NCBI GenBank assembly: GCA_902826335.1
Contig: CADEEL010000004.1
Coordinates: 63,536 to 116,011 of the forward strand
From: an uncultured Alphaproteobacteria bacterium
Lineage (GTDB): Bacteria; Pseudomonadota; Alphaproteobacteria; Caulobacterales; Aquidulcibacteraceae
Length of the DNA: 52,476 nucleotides
Reading direction: 5' to 3'
The first letter of the stretch is position 1. Every line of letters starts with the position of its first letter. A program made the translations under genes and the position numbers. Under the pieces are notes generated by a model. The model worked only from the letters and a program-made list of their open reading frames with translations. It was not told where the DNA came from and did not search any database. Positions 1 to 7,628 of the stretch are shown one piece after another.

Positions 1-55
1 CCGCCGCGCTCTGCCATGCCGCCCATGGCGGCTTTCGCCGCCGTGTCGGCGAGGC

Positions 56-1255
56 TTAAATCCGCGCCACCAGCCCGAACGCCTGCAGCTTGCGGATCAT
101 GTCCTCGTCCGCGCCCGGCAGATCGGAGAGCTTGAACGGCCCGCCCGTCAGCGCACGCTCAAGCGTGTCGCGATCCTCGGGCTTGAAATCGATGTCCCCG
201 CCCGGCGCGATCAGCACCAGCACGTCGCCATCGTCCGCCAGGCGCCAGGGCGTGAAGGCGCGCGCCTGGAAGCGATCCTTGGGCTTCACAGCGCGCGCCG
301 CATCCACGACGGCGCCGGACGTATCCGGCACGCGCGAGCGGATGAAATTATCGATCATGAGATCGAGGCTGGCGTCGAGATTGGCTTCATCGCCAATGGC
401 GCGCGCAAGCCGGCGGAACTCCTCCGCCGCCGCCTTGCGATCGAAATCGCGGTGCGTGTAGCCGGGCGGCAGCGAGCGACGAAAGCCGATATTCTTCACC
501 GCGACTTCCGACACCGCCTCAAGCATGAGCTCCGCCCAGGTGCGCACGATGAAGCCAACCGTGATGTGCAGCGAAGGGCCTTCGCCCGCCGTTGACGCAT
601 CATGCATCATACCGCGCGGCACATAGGCGCAATCGCCGGCTTCGAGCACGAATTCCTCGCGCAGATCGCCGACCTTGTGGACGCTCGAATTGAACGCTTC
701 GCCGCGATAGGGCGTATCGACCGAGACATTGTAGAGCCGCCAGGCCTTGGCGCCGGAAATCTGCAGCACGAACACGTCGTGATTATCGTAATGGGTCTTG
801 AAGCCCTGCGCGTTCGGCGGCGTCAGATAGATGTTGGTCTGCACATGGCAGGAAAACACGTGCTCGACCGCGCGGCAGAATTCCGAGAGCGTTGAATCCA
901 TCTGGTGCAATTGCTGCAGGATGATGGTCGAGCCGCTCTGGAATTGGCGCGCGATGACGCCGCGATCGATGAAGCCGTTCGATGAAATATATTCAGAACG
1001 ATCCACGGTGCGGTGCGCGTTGGCGAGATCGATCTGGCCCTCGTGCAGATCGACGCCTGCGATCAGCCGGTCGATCGCCTCGATGGAGAGCAGCGGCGCA
1101 TAACGCTTCGCGTCATCGCGCTTGATGATCAGCGGCTCGCGCTCATAGAGCCGCGCCATGAACTCATCGCCCGCATGCGGCGCGAGCAGATAGGCCAGGG
1201 GATCGTCCGCCCAGGGGGCTGAGGGCGCACGCACGCCCGCTGCGGTGTCGGCCAT
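56..1255 (-). CDS. JmjC/cupin-fold Fe(II)/2-oxoglutarate-type oxygenase
   Basis: A 399-residue protein with a JmjC (Cupin_4) core. A likely 2-His-1-carboxylate iron site is visible: the HYDNHD stretch gives His155 and Asp157, and the distal His218 lies in PRGMMHDA, 63 residues after the first His. GAKAW at 168-172 fits the strand after the iron site. Known relatives include RoxA/YcfD, which hydroxylates an arginine of ribosomal protein L16, and FIH-type Asn/Asp hydroxylases. The C-terminal ~150 residues resemble the dimerisation/winged-helix tail of the ribosomal oxygenases. It is the last complete gene of a minus-strand series, 133 bp downstream of a Tat-exported repeat protein. A housekeeping ribosomal oxygenase is the conservative call; acting on the neighbouring Asp-rich repeats is only inference. 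Bases 1-55 hold possible start codons of a next minus-strand gene (ATG at 26 or 17) that leaves the window. Confidence 0.85.
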   Translation of the reverse strand: MADTAAGVRAPSAPWADDPLAYLLAPHAGDEFMARLYEREPLIIKRDDAKRYAPLLSIEAIDRLIAGVDLHEGQIDLANAHRTVDRSEYISSNGFIDRGVIARQFQSGSTIILQQLHQMDSTLSEFCRAVEHVFSCHVQTNIYLTPPNAQGFKTHYDNHDVFVLQISGAKAWRLYNVSVDTPYRGEAFNSSVHKVGDLREEFVLEAGDCAYVPRGMMHDASTAGEGPSLHITVGFIVRTWAELMLEAVSEVAVKNIGFRRSLPPGYTHRDFDRKAAAEEFRRLARAIGDEANLDASLDLMIDNFIRSRVPDTSGAVVDAARAVKPKDRFQARAFTPWRLADDGDVLVLIAPGGDIDFKPEDRDTLERALTGGPFKLSDLPGADEDMIRKLQAFGLVARI

Positions 1256-1284
1256 ATTATATCTCTCAGTCTAGCGGCAAGCGC

Positions 1285-1314
1285 CGTCCGCCGCGTGGAG
1301 CCACGCGGCGGACG
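1285..1314 (-). terminator. Perfect 14-bp hairpin between repeat gene and JmjC gene
   Basis: A 14-bp perfect stem with a 2-nt loop lies in the 133-bp gap between the stop of the Tat repeat gene (1389) and the JmjC start (1255). There is no T-run on the minus strand, so it looks more like a partial terminator, attenuator or RNA processing/stability hairpin than a strong intrinsic terminator. Confidence 0.45.
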
Positions 1315-1388
1315 CTCGCTTTCGCGATTAGCCTAGACTTTTTCGCGCCCGCTTGTCCCAGATCAAAGCGATGCGCGTGATGCGCCGC

Positions 1389-2360
1389 TTAGCGGCGCCC
1401 GCACCCGGCGCGGTCCGCGTTCGGGCCGCCATCGGAATCGGTGCGGCCCGTGCGGCCCCAGCCGCCCGGATCGGTCGGGTCGGAATCCGAACGCCCGGTG
1501 TAGCGCCCGCAAGCGCCGCGCCCGCCGCCGCCACGGCCCCCGCCGACCGGATCGTTCGGGTCGGAATCGGTGATGCCGCTGCAGCGCCGCCCACGCCCCA
1601 CCGGATCGGTTGGGTCATTGTCGGTGCAGCGGTTGCCGCCGCCGCCGCCGCCGCGCCGGCCATAGCCGGCCCAGTCCGCGTTGGCGCCGCCATCGCTGTC
1701 CGTCACGCCCGTGCGGCCATGGCCCGCTGCGTCGGTCGGGTCGCTATCCGTGCGGCCGGTATAATGCGGATTGCCGCGCCGGCCGCCGCCGCGCCCGTTG
1801 CCGACCGGGTCGGTGGGATCTCTATCCGTGATGCCGGTGCCGCCGCCGCAGCGACGTCCGCGCCCGGCCGGATCGGCGTTCGGGCCGCCATCGGAATCGG
1901 TGCAGCGATTGCCGCCGCGCCCACGGCCGACTGGATCGGTCGGGTCGGAATCGGTGATGCCGCTGCCGCCGCGCCCGCGGCCGACGGGATCGGTCGGGTC
2001 CGAATCGGTGATGCCCGTGCCGCCGCCGCAGCGCCGGCCGCGCCCAACAGGGTCGGTCGGGTCAGAGTCGGTGCAGCCGCCGCCGCCGCCATGACCGCCG
2101 CCGCCATGGCCATAGCCTGGCCGGTCAGCGTTCGAGCCGCCGTCGGAATCGGTGATGCCGGTGCGGCCGCCGCCGGCCGGATCGCTCGGATCGGAATCGG
2201 TGCGCCCTGTCTGCTGGTGGGCGAACGCCACCCCGCCCGTCACCGCGCCAAAGGCGCCGCCGGCGATGACCGCCCCGCCCGCCACGCGGGACATGAAGGA
2301 GCGGCGATTCAATCTGGGCTTCAGTTCTGGTTTTGAGTTGGGCTTTTCATCGTCGGACAT
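1389..2360 (-). CDS. Tat-exported Asp-rich repeat protein (paralogue 1)
   Basis: This 323-residue protein begins with a clear twin-arginine signal: Arg19-Arg20 in NRRSFMS, a Gly/Ala-rich hydrophobic stretch at about 27-46, and likely cleavage after AFA (Ala47). The rest is about 13 imperfect repeats of 13-25 residues, mostly of the form TDSDPTDPVGRGR, alternating with TDSDGGxNADxAG units and Gly/Arg-rich linkers. Eight Cys residues sit at repeat boundaries (RRC, NRC). The DxDxxDxxG spacing recalls calcium-binding Asp loops, but no known domain is recognised. The start has a good ribosome-binding site (GGGGAG). A Fur-like palindrome lies upstream, a close paralogue lies just upstream, and the JmjC oxygenase gene follows. 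It may be an exported metal-binding or modified repeat peptide; this is inference. Codon periodicity makes the other five frames look open, but only this frame has a signal peptide. Confidence 0.8.
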   Translation of the reverse strand: MSDDEKPNSKPELKPRLNRRSFMSRVAGGAVIAGGAFGAVTGGVAFAHQQTGRTDSDPSDPAGGGRTGITDSDGGSNADRPGYGHGGGGHGGGGGCTDSDPTDPVGRGRRCGGGTGITDSDPTDPVGRGRGGSGITDSDPTDPVGRGRGGNRCTDSDGGPNADPAGRGRRCGGGTGITDRDPTDPVGNGRGGGRRGNPHYTGRTDSDPTDAAGHGRTGVTDSDGGANADWAGYGRRGGGGGGNRCTDNDPTDPVGRGRRCSGITDSDPNDPVGGGRGGGGRGACGRYTGRSDSDPTDPGGWGRTGRTDSDGGPNADRAGCGRR

Positions 2361-2395
2361 GCGCGCTCCCCTTTGGTTTTCGCTGCGACTAACCA

Positions 2396-2414
2396 GATGC
2401 GATTAATTCGCAAT
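2396..2414 (-). promoter_or_regulatory. Fur-family-like operator upstream of repeat gene 1
   Basis: The core TGCGATTAATTCGCA (2398-2412) is a near-perfect 7-1-7 inverted repeat with TGC/GCA ends, about 45 nt before the start codon at 2360. This is the architecture of Fur-family boxes, and TGC/GCA-ended versions are common in alphaproteobacteria. An equivalent box precedes the paralogue at 3255. Binding is inferred. Confidence 0.55.
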
Positions 2415-2525
2415 ATCCATATCCCTCTCAGGGGATTTGGTAGCACGTCGTGCGACGAATGGAAGCAAAATGTGCGGCCGCGTGACGCAGATCGCGCGGG
2501 ATTCGATCAAGTTGAACGGCGCATG

Positions 2526-2556
2526 AAAAAACCGCCGGCGTTTGCACGCCGGCGGC
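2526..2556 (-). terminator. Rho-independent terminator of repeat gene 2
   Basis: Read on the minus strand, a 9-bp GC stem (CCGCCGGCG and its complement) with a 6-nt loop is followed by six T residues. It begins 25 nt after the stop codon of the repeat gene ending at 2581. This is a textbook intrinsic terminator and implies that the two repeat genes are separate transcription units. Confidence 0.85.
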
Positions 2557-2580
2557 TCTCTCATTTCAGTCAAACCAGGA

Positions 2581-3255
2581 TCAGCAGCGACGGCCGCGCC
2601 CGGCTGGATCGGCGTTCGAGCCGCCATCCGAATCGGTGCAGCGCCGTCCGCCGCGTCCGTTGCCGACCGGATCGGTCGGATCGGAATCGGTGATGCCGCT
2701 GGTGCGGCGTCCGCGTCCGTTGCCGACTGGATCGCCCGGATCGGAATCGGTGATGCCGCTGGTGCGGTTGCCGCGTCCATTGCCGACCGGATCGCCCGGA
2801 TCGGAATCGGTGATGCCGCTGGTGCGATTGCCGCGTCCGTTGCCGACGGGGTCCGTCGGATCGGAATCGGTGATGCCGCTGGTGCGCCCGCCGCGCCCGC
2901 CGCCGACCGGATCGCCCGGATCGGAATCGGTTACGCCGCTGCAGCGCCGTCCGCGGCCGACAGGGTCGGTGGGATCATTGTCGGTGCAGCTGCGGCTATG
3001 CCCGCCGCCGCCATGGCCGTAGCCGGGGCGGTCAGCGTTCGCGCCGCCGTCACTGTCGGTGATGCCGGTGCGCCCGCCGCCGGCCGGATCGCTCGGATCG
3101 GAATCAGTGCGTCCGGTTTGCTGGTGCGCGAGCGCGACCCCGCCCGTGACGGCGGTCAGCGCGCCGCCGGCGATCACCGCCCCGCCCGCGACGCGGGACA
3201 TGAAGGAGCGGCGATTGAGCCGCGGCTTTGTGGAATTGGCGTCGTCGTTGCTCAT
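2581..3255 (-). CDS. Tat-exported Asp-rich repeat protein (paralogue 2)
   Basis: A 224-residue paralogue of the gene at 1389-2360. An open frame extends upstream to 4365, but the start is set at 3255 by a strong ribosome-binding site (GGGGAG) and by the paralogue's N-terminus. The Tat signal has Arg15-Arg16 in NRRSFMS and likely cleavage after ALA (Ala43). Nine repeats follow. Five central ones are nearly identical 20-residue units (TSGITDSDPGDPVGNGRG type) encoded by an exact 60-bp DNA period. There are four Cys, two of them near the C-terminus. Beyond the signal it is rich in Asp, Gly, Pro and Arg, with no Lys or Trp. It has its own Fur-like box and intrinsic terminator. The strict DNA periodicity suggests recent copy-number change. 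No known family is recognised; an exported metal-binding role is inference. Confidence 0.8.
   Translation of the reverse strand: MSNDDANSTKPRLNRRSFMSRVAGGAVIAGGALTAVTGGVALAHQQTGRTDSDPSDPAGGGRTGITDSDGGANADRPGYGHGGGGHSRSCTDNDPTDPVGRGRRCSGVTDSDPGDPVGGGRGGRTSGITDSDPTDPVGNGRGNRTSGITDSDPGDPVGNGRGNRTSGITDSDPGDPVGNGRGRRTSGITDSDPTDPVGNGRGGRRCTDSDGGSNADPAGRGRRC
2641..2940. repeat. 60-bp tandem repeat, five copies, within the Tat repeat gene
   Basis: Five consecutive 60-bp units align base for base with only a few substitutions each. They encode five 20-residue protein repeats, so the array stays in frame whatever its copy number. Confidence 0.9.
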
Positions 3256-3280
3256 AGCGCTCCCCGTTTGAAAACTGTTT

Positions 3281-3299
3281 AATGCGAATGATTTGCATT
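3281..3299 (-). promoter_or_regulatory. Fur-family-like operator upstream of repeat gene 2
   Basis: On the minus strand the site reads AATGCAAATCATTCGCATT, a 19-bp inverted repeat with core halves TGCAAAT and ATTCGCA around one base. Its centre is about 35 nt before the start codon at 3255. It matches the 7-1-7 form of Fur-family boxes and parallels the box at 2396-2414. Confidence 0.65.
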
Positions 3300-3407
3300 T
3301 GATCCAAATCAATCGTGAGCGTCCGTAGCACGAGATTGCGGGGATGTAAGCCTGTGAATGCAGGCGGCATGTCTGGCGCGGACGAATCCTGGGAGAGTGC
3401 GCCGTCA

Positions 3408-3555
3408 GACCGCGTTCAGGAAAAGTGGATACCGGTTTTCCGGCCTGATTTTTCATTTTTCGAAAAATCGAAAATGAGGGCGAACGCGGTCCAGATAATT
3501 GACTATTGCGGTTTCCGGGCGGCCGACCGGTGCCCACTCGGCCTGAAACCGCAAT
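3408..3555. repeat. Composite palindromic repeat (family B), two hairpin modules
   Basis: The first module (3408-3491) is bounded by GACCGCGTTC and its complement and contains AAAAGTGGATACCGGTTTTCC. The second (3505-3555) is bounded by ATTGCGGTTTC and its complement and contains GGCGGCCGACCGG. The same two modules occur together at 15479-15580 and 40853-40963 in the opposite order and orientation. The second module ends 12 nt before the ruvA start. Confidence 0.8.
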
Positions 3556-3567
3556 TGAGGGGCGCTC

Positions 3568-4185
3568 ATGATCGGATTGTTGCGCGGCGTCGTGGCCGCG
3601 ATCGGAGAAGAGGCCGCGCTCATCGATGTCGGCGGCGTGGGTTATGTGGCGCAGGCGGGCGCCCGCACGCTGGCGCGCATGAGCGTGGGCGAAGCCGCTA
3701 CGCTCCACATCGAAACGCATGTGCGCGAGGACGCGATCCGGCTCTACGGATTTTTGTCGGAGGAAGAGCGCGCCTGGTTCGTGCATCTGCAATCGGCGCC
3801 CGGCGTCGGCGCCAAGGTGGCGCTGGCCATTCTCGATGTGCTGGGCGCGGCTGGAACGGCGGACGCGATTGCGTTGCAGGATAAGGCCGCCATCGCGCGC
3901 GCCAATGGCGTGGGGCCGAAGCTCGCCGCGCGCATCACGCAAGAGCTCGCCGGCAAATCCCATCCGCGCGGCTTCCTGACGAACATCGCCATGGCGCCGC
4001 CGCGCGCCGCGAACGATGCGTCCGTGGCGCTTGGCGCACGCAACGAAGCTGTGTCCGCGCTCGTTAATCTCGGCATCGATCAAGGCAGCGCCGCGCGCGC
4101 GGTGGCCAGCGCAGCCAAGGCCTTCGACGCCGAACCGCCGACGGGCGAACTCATCCGCGCCGCGCTGAAAGAAGTGAGCCGGTGA
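3568..4185 (+). CDS. ruvA: Holliday junction branch migration protein RuvA
   Basis: A full-length 205-residue RuvA. The N-terminal OB-fold (about 1-64) starts MIGLLRGVV. Two helix-hairpin-helix motifs follow (APGVGAKVALAIL near 76-88 and ANGVGPKLAARI near 111-122), and the C-terminal domain III (about 155-203) contacts RuvB. RuvA tetramers bind Holliday junctions and load the RuvB motor during recombinational repair. The start has GAGGGG eight bases upstream. Unusually, ruvB is not adjacent: a reverse-strand gene of more than 1.1 kb and two palindromic repeats lie between. ruvC is absent from its usual position upstream, where palindromic repeats and the Tat repeat genes are found. Confidence 0.97.
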   Translation: MIGLLRGVVAAIGEEAALIDVGGVGYVAQAGARTLARMSVGEAATLHIETHVREDAIRLYGFLSEEERAWFVHLQSAPGVGAKVALAILDVLGAAGTADAIALQDKAAIARANGVGPKLAARITQELAGKSHPRGFLTNIAMAPPRAANDASVALGARNEAVSALVNLGIDQGSAARAVASAAKAFDAEPPTGELIRAALKEVSR

Positions 4186-4239
4186 GCATCGGGCGGTCGA
4201 TCCATCGGCGCAAGCGCGCGGCCATTCGGATTGAAATTC

Positions 4240-4345
4240 CACCCATTCCCGGGACGTTGCGAAGCAACGGGCCCGGGACCCATATGCACGACCGCAAGAG
4301 ATCTTGGGGCCCGGACTTGCGCTATGCGCAATCCGGGGATGGGTG
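4240..4345. repeat. 106-bp palindromic repeat (family A)
   Basis: Terminal inverted repeats CACCCATTCCCGG and CCGGGGATGGGTG enclose two internal hairpins. Ten copies occur in the window: 4240, 5682, 7142, 7272, 7401, 7523, 8000, 14320, 19681 and 47006. This copy fills most of the 216-bp gap between ruvA and the convergent KAS III gene and could act as a bidirectional terminator. Confidence 0.85.
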
Positions 4346-4401
4346 GCGAAACGATTCAATTTCAAACGATAAGGCGCTTGGCGCGCGCGCTTAGTGCGAT
4401 T

Positions 4402-5523
4402 TTACGCCGCCGAATAGAGCGGCGCATCGAAGCCCGCGGCTGAGCGTTCATGCGCGCCGGCTTTGCGGGCCCGGATGTCGTTGACAAGCTCAAGCGCGCT
4501 TTTGGGGCAGGGCGGAAACGCCGCATCGCTCACCGCCAGCGGCGTCACCCGCTCACCCCAGCGCACCAGATGCGCGCACACCGTGAGCCCGGCGCCGAAG
4601 GCCGGCATCAAGAGCAGCGCGCCCGGTTTCACGCGGCCCTCGCTCAGCGCTTCCGCGAGCGCGACCGGCACGGTCGCAGCGCTCATATTTCCATAACGCG
4701 ACACGGTGAGCATCACCTTGTCCATCGGCAGGCCGCTTTTCGTCACCACCGCTTCGATGATGCGCAAATTGGCCTGATGCGGCACGACGAGGTCGATGTC
4801 ATCGGGCGTAACGCCCGCCTTCTTCATCACCGCCGCGCTCGCCTGCACCATGCCCTGCACGGCGCGCTTGAAGATTTCCGGCCCGTCGAAATCCCAGCTC
4901 GTATCGCCCATGACGAGCCCGCGATTGGCGTAAGCGACGCCCATGCCGCGCACGCGCAGCGTGGCGCGCGCATCGGCGATGCAGCCCAATTGCTCGGCGA
5001 GCACGCCTTCTTCGCGCTCGCTCGCCTGCACCACCACGGCCGCGCAGCCATCGCCGAACAGCACGGCCACATTGCGATTGTCCCAATCCATGAACGGCGA
5101 AATGATCTCGACGCCGATGACGACCGCGTTCCTCACCACGCCCGTGCGCACCATCGCGGTGGCGGTGGAGAGGGAATAGAGAAAGCTGGTGCAGGCGGTG
5201 TTCACATCCATGGAGGCCGCGCGCGTCGCGCCGATCGCGGCCTGCACGCCCGAGGCGGAATTCGGCACCTGCTCGTCATTGCTGCAGCTGCCATAGATGA
5301 TGAGATCGACCTCGCTTGCATCGAGCCCGGCGCAGGCCAGCGCCCGGCGCGTGGCGATGGTCGCCATCTCGATGGCCGAAACGTGGGAGACGCGCCGTTC
5401 CTTCATGCCGGTGCGCGATTGGATCCAATCGTCCGTTGTGTCGAGAAAGGTGGAGAGGTCGGCGTTGCTCAGCACGGACGGCGGCATGGCCGCGCCCCAG
5501 CCGGTGATGGCGGCGTAGGTCAT
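4402..5523 (-). CDS. 3-oxoacyl-ACP synthase III (FabH-like)
   Basis: A 373-residue thiolase-fold condensing enzyme. The KAS III catalytic triad is intact: Cys111 in NTACTSF, His249 in VPHQAN and Asn279 in RYGNMSAAT. The enzyme joins an acyl-CoA starter to malonyl-ACP, either to start fatty acid synthesis or to make a secondary metabolite. It is longer than housekeeping FabH (about 317 residues) because of a roughly 45-residue C-terminal tail ending SAAGFDAPLYSAA. It lies on the opposite strand between ruvA and ruvB, with a family A repeat on each side, and no fatty-acid genes (plsX, acpP) are nearby. It may therefore be an accessory KAS III-like enzyme rather than the essential FabH. The family is clear; the substrate is not. 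Confidence 0.88.
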   Translation of the reverse strand: MTYAAITGWGAAMPPSVLSNADLSTFLDTTDDWIQSRTGMKERRVSHVSAIEMATIATRRALACAGLDASEVDLIIYGSCSNDEQVPNSASGVQAAIGATRAASMDVNTACTSFLYSLSTATAMVRTGVVRNAVVIGVEIISPFMDWDNRNVAVLFGDGCAAVVVQASEREEGVLAEQLGCIADARATLRVRGMGVAYANRGLVMGDTSWDFDGPEIFKRAVQGMVQASAAVMKKAGVTPDDIDLVVPHQANLRIIEAVVTKSGLPMDKVMLTVSRYGNMSAATVPVALAEALSEGRVKPGALLLMPAFGAGLTVCAHLVRWGERVTPLAVSDAAFPPCPKSALELVNDIRARKAGAHERSAAGFDAPLYSAA

Positions 5524-5681
5524 TGGTGATCCTTGATCGCCGCGCGGGCGGCTTTGCCTCTCCCTTGCCCCGAACGGGGCGGAACGCCAATCCCTTCGCC
5601 TGTCTGGGCGCGCGCCTGAACGGAACGATTTGCGAACCGAATCGGACTACGACTCGGAACCCTGATTGCGTGATACGACCC

Positions 5682-5788
5682 CACCCATTCCCGGGGCGGC
5701 GCGCCAGCGGCGAGCCCGGGACCCATAAACACAAGCGCTTGGGTGTATGGGTCCCGGACTTCGCCTTCGGCGAATCCGGGAATGGGTG
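5682..5788. repeat. Family A palindromic repeat upstream of ruvB
   Basis: Same terminal inverted repeats as the copy at 4240. It lies in the 305-bp gap between the divergent KAS III gene and ruvB. The rest of the gap (5524-5681) must carry the promoters, but no clear -35/-10 pair was seen. Confidence 0.85.
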
Positions 5789-5828
5789 TGAGCCACGCTT
5801 CGAAGATGGCGAGTGCTAGGGCTCTTGA

Positions 5829-6857
5829 ATGGCTGATTCCGCACGCCTTGTGGGCGCTGACCGCATGCCCGGCGAAGGCGCGGACCGCGCCTTGCGCCCT
5901 CAGGGCTTCGATGAATTCACCGGCCAGGGCGCGGCCAAGGCCAATCTCAAAGTGTTCGTCGAAGCCGCGCGCGGGCGCGGCGAGGCGATGGATCACGTGT
6001 TGCTGTTTGGGCCCCCTGGCTTGGGCAAGACGACGTTGGCGCAAATCATCGCGCGGGAATTGGGCGTCGGCTTTCGCGCCACCAGCGGGCCAGTCATCGC
6101 GCGGGCGGGCGATCTCGCGGCCTTGCTCACCAATCTCGAACCGCGCGACGTGCTCTTTATCGACGAGATTCACCGCCTCTCCCCGGCGGTGGAGGAAATC
6201 CTCTATCCGGCCATGGAGGATTACCACATCGATTTGATCATCGGTGAGGGCCCGAGCGCGCGCAGCGTGCGCATCGACATCGCGCAGTTTACGCTTGTGG
6301 GCGCGACGACGCGGGCGGGCTTGCTCGGCACGCCGCTGCGCGATCGCTTCGGCATTCCGATCCGGCTGGATTTTTATGAGCCCGCGGAACTGGCGCGCAT
6401 CGTCGCGCGCGCGGGCGTCAAATTGAATGCGCCGCTGACGGAGGAGGGCGCGCTTGAAGTGGCCAAGCGCGCGCGCGGCACGCCGCGCGTGGCCGTGCGC
6501 TTGCTGCGCCGCGTGCGCGATTTCGCTGGCGAGGGCGCGATCGATAAAACCTGCGCGGATGCGGCGCTGAAGCGTTTGGATGTCGATGGCGATGGGCTCG
6601 ATCTGTTGGATCGGCGCTATCTCATCGCGCTGGTTGATACGTATGGCGGCGGGCCGGTGGGCGTCGACACATTGGCCGCCGCGCTCAGCGAAGCGCGCGA
6701 CGCTGTCGAGGATATGATTGAGCCTTATCTCATGCAGCAGGGCTATGTGATGCGCACGCCGCGCGGGCGCTGCGCCGCGCCGCGCGCCTATGAGAGGTTG
6801 GGCAAGAAACCGCCGCCCAAGGCGCCGGAAACAGCGGCGCTGTTTGGGGGGGAGTAG
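5829..6857 (+). CDS. ruvB: Holliday junction DNA helicase RuvB
   Basis: A 342-residue AAA+ motor that drives branch migration with RuvA. Walker A is GPPGLGKT (61-68), Walker B is LFIDEIHRL (109-117), and the sensor/arginine-finger segment [10 protein letters not shown]...PLRDRFG lies near 158-175. The C-terminal winged-helix domain ends with the typical RGR...Y pattern. The ribosome-binding site is modest (AGGG, nine bases before ATG). Normally co-transcribed with ruvA, it is here separated from it by an inverted KAS III gene and needs its own promoter. Confidence 0.97.
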   Translation: MADSARLVGADRMPGEGADRALRPQGFDEFTGQGAAKANLKVFVEAARGRGEAMDHVLLFGPPGLGKTTLAQIIARELGVGFRATSGPVIARAGDLAALLTNLEPRDVLFIDEIHRLSPAVEEILYPAMEDYHIDLIIGEGPSARSVRIDIAQFTLVGATTRAGLLGTPLRDRFGIPIRLDFYEPAELARIVARAGVKLNAPLTEEGALEVAKRARGTPRVAVRLLRRVRDFAGEGAIDKTCADAALKRLDVDGDGLDLLDRRYLIALVDTYGGGPVGVDTLAAALSEARDAVEDMIEPYLMQQGYVMRTPRGRCAAPRAYERLGKKPPPKAPETAALFGGE

Positions 6858-6883
6858 GATGAAGTCGCCAAGGGATTATTGTT

Positions 6884-7084
6884 ATGCCGCGCCGGCCGCT
6901 TGAAGGGCCTGGAAGCGAGGCGCGCCGGGAGCGCCTTAGGCGCCGGTTTGAAGAAGTCGGCGGCCGTCTTGACCGAGCATCTGTTGTACGGCGGTATTTA
7001 CCAAGGCCCCGCGAGTTGCTCGCTGCAGCGATCATTGCTGCGGCGATCGTCTGTGTCGCCCTGGCGAGCGAGTACTTATTCTAG
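6884..7084 (+). CDS. Small C-terminally anchored membrane protein
   Basis: A 66-residue ORF. The first ~45 residues are highly basic (Arg-rich), and residues ~45-62 (LLAAAIIAAAIVCVALA) form one transmembrane helix near the C-terminus. AGGGA lies eight bases before ATG. It starts 26 nt after ruvB and could be its co-transcribed neighbour. No family is recognised. Support is the ribosome-binding site and the clean hydrophobic segment only. Confidence 0.45.
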   Translation: MPRRPLEGPGSEARRERLRRRFEEVGGRLDRASVVRRYLPRPRELLAAAIIAAAIVCVALASEYLF

Positions 7085-7141
7085 GCGCGCGGCTCGAACG
7101 TAGCGGCGCTAAGTGCGGGCGGTATCGCATCCAAAGTCCCA

Positions 7142-7628
7142 CACCCATCCCCGGATTGCGCATAGCGCAAGTCCGGGGCCCATAGACTCAAGCGGCAGTG
7201 TTCATGGGTCCCGGGCTCGATGCTTCGCATCGCCCCGGGAATGGGTGATGAGTTTGCGCCGGGCGTGGAAACACCCATCCCCGGATTGCGCGAAGCGCAA
7301 GTCCGGGGCCCATAAACGCAAACGATTGGGTATATGGGTCCCGGGCCCGCCGCTGCGCGGCGCCCCGGGAATGGGTGGTGAGTTTGGGCCCGATGTGGAA
7401 CACCCATCCCCGGACAAGCGCAGCGAGGTCCGGGGCCTAAGATCGCGATCGGCGGCGAATATGGGTCCCGGGCTCGCCGCTGCGCGGCGCCCCGGGAATG
7501 GGCGCCGTCGGGTTCGTGTGTTCACCCATCCCCGGATTGCGCGAAGCGCAAGTCCGGGGCCCATAAACTCAAGCGGCGGTGTTCATGGGTCCCGGGCTCG
7601 TTGCTTCGCAACGCCCCGGGAATGGGTG
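7142..7628. repeat. Four-copy tandem array of family A palindromic repeats
   Basis: Copies span 7142-7247, 7272-7377, 7401-7504 and 7523-7628, with a period of 122-130 bp. The first two spacers share a GTGAGTTTG...GTGGAA-like sequence, so the repeating unit is larger than the 106-bp palindrome. Each copy pairs CACCCATCCCCGG with CCCGGGAATGGGTG and holds two inner hairpins. The array fills the 577-bp gap between the small ORF after ruvB and the GIY-YIG gene. Confidence 0.9.

Noticed and set aside
1-55. Start of another minus-strand gene (ATG at 26 or 17)
   Set aside because: Fewer than nine codons are visible, so no product can be supported; noted only as a likely operon continuation.
1353-2336. 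Long open frames opposite and out of phase with the Tat repeat genes (Ala/Gly/Ile-rich and Pro/Arg-rich products)
   Set aside because: They arise from the GC-rich repeat periodicity; only the minus-strand frame has a signal peptide, ribosome-binding site and terminator.
3256-4365. 370-residue upstream extension of repeat gene 2 on the minus strand
   Set aside because: It is antisense to ruvA and runs through palindromic repeats; the paralogue and ribosome-binding site fix the start at 3255.
7142-7628. Possible CRISPR array
   Set aside because: Units are ~106-bp palindromes with similar short spacers, only four copies, and no cas genes are nearby.
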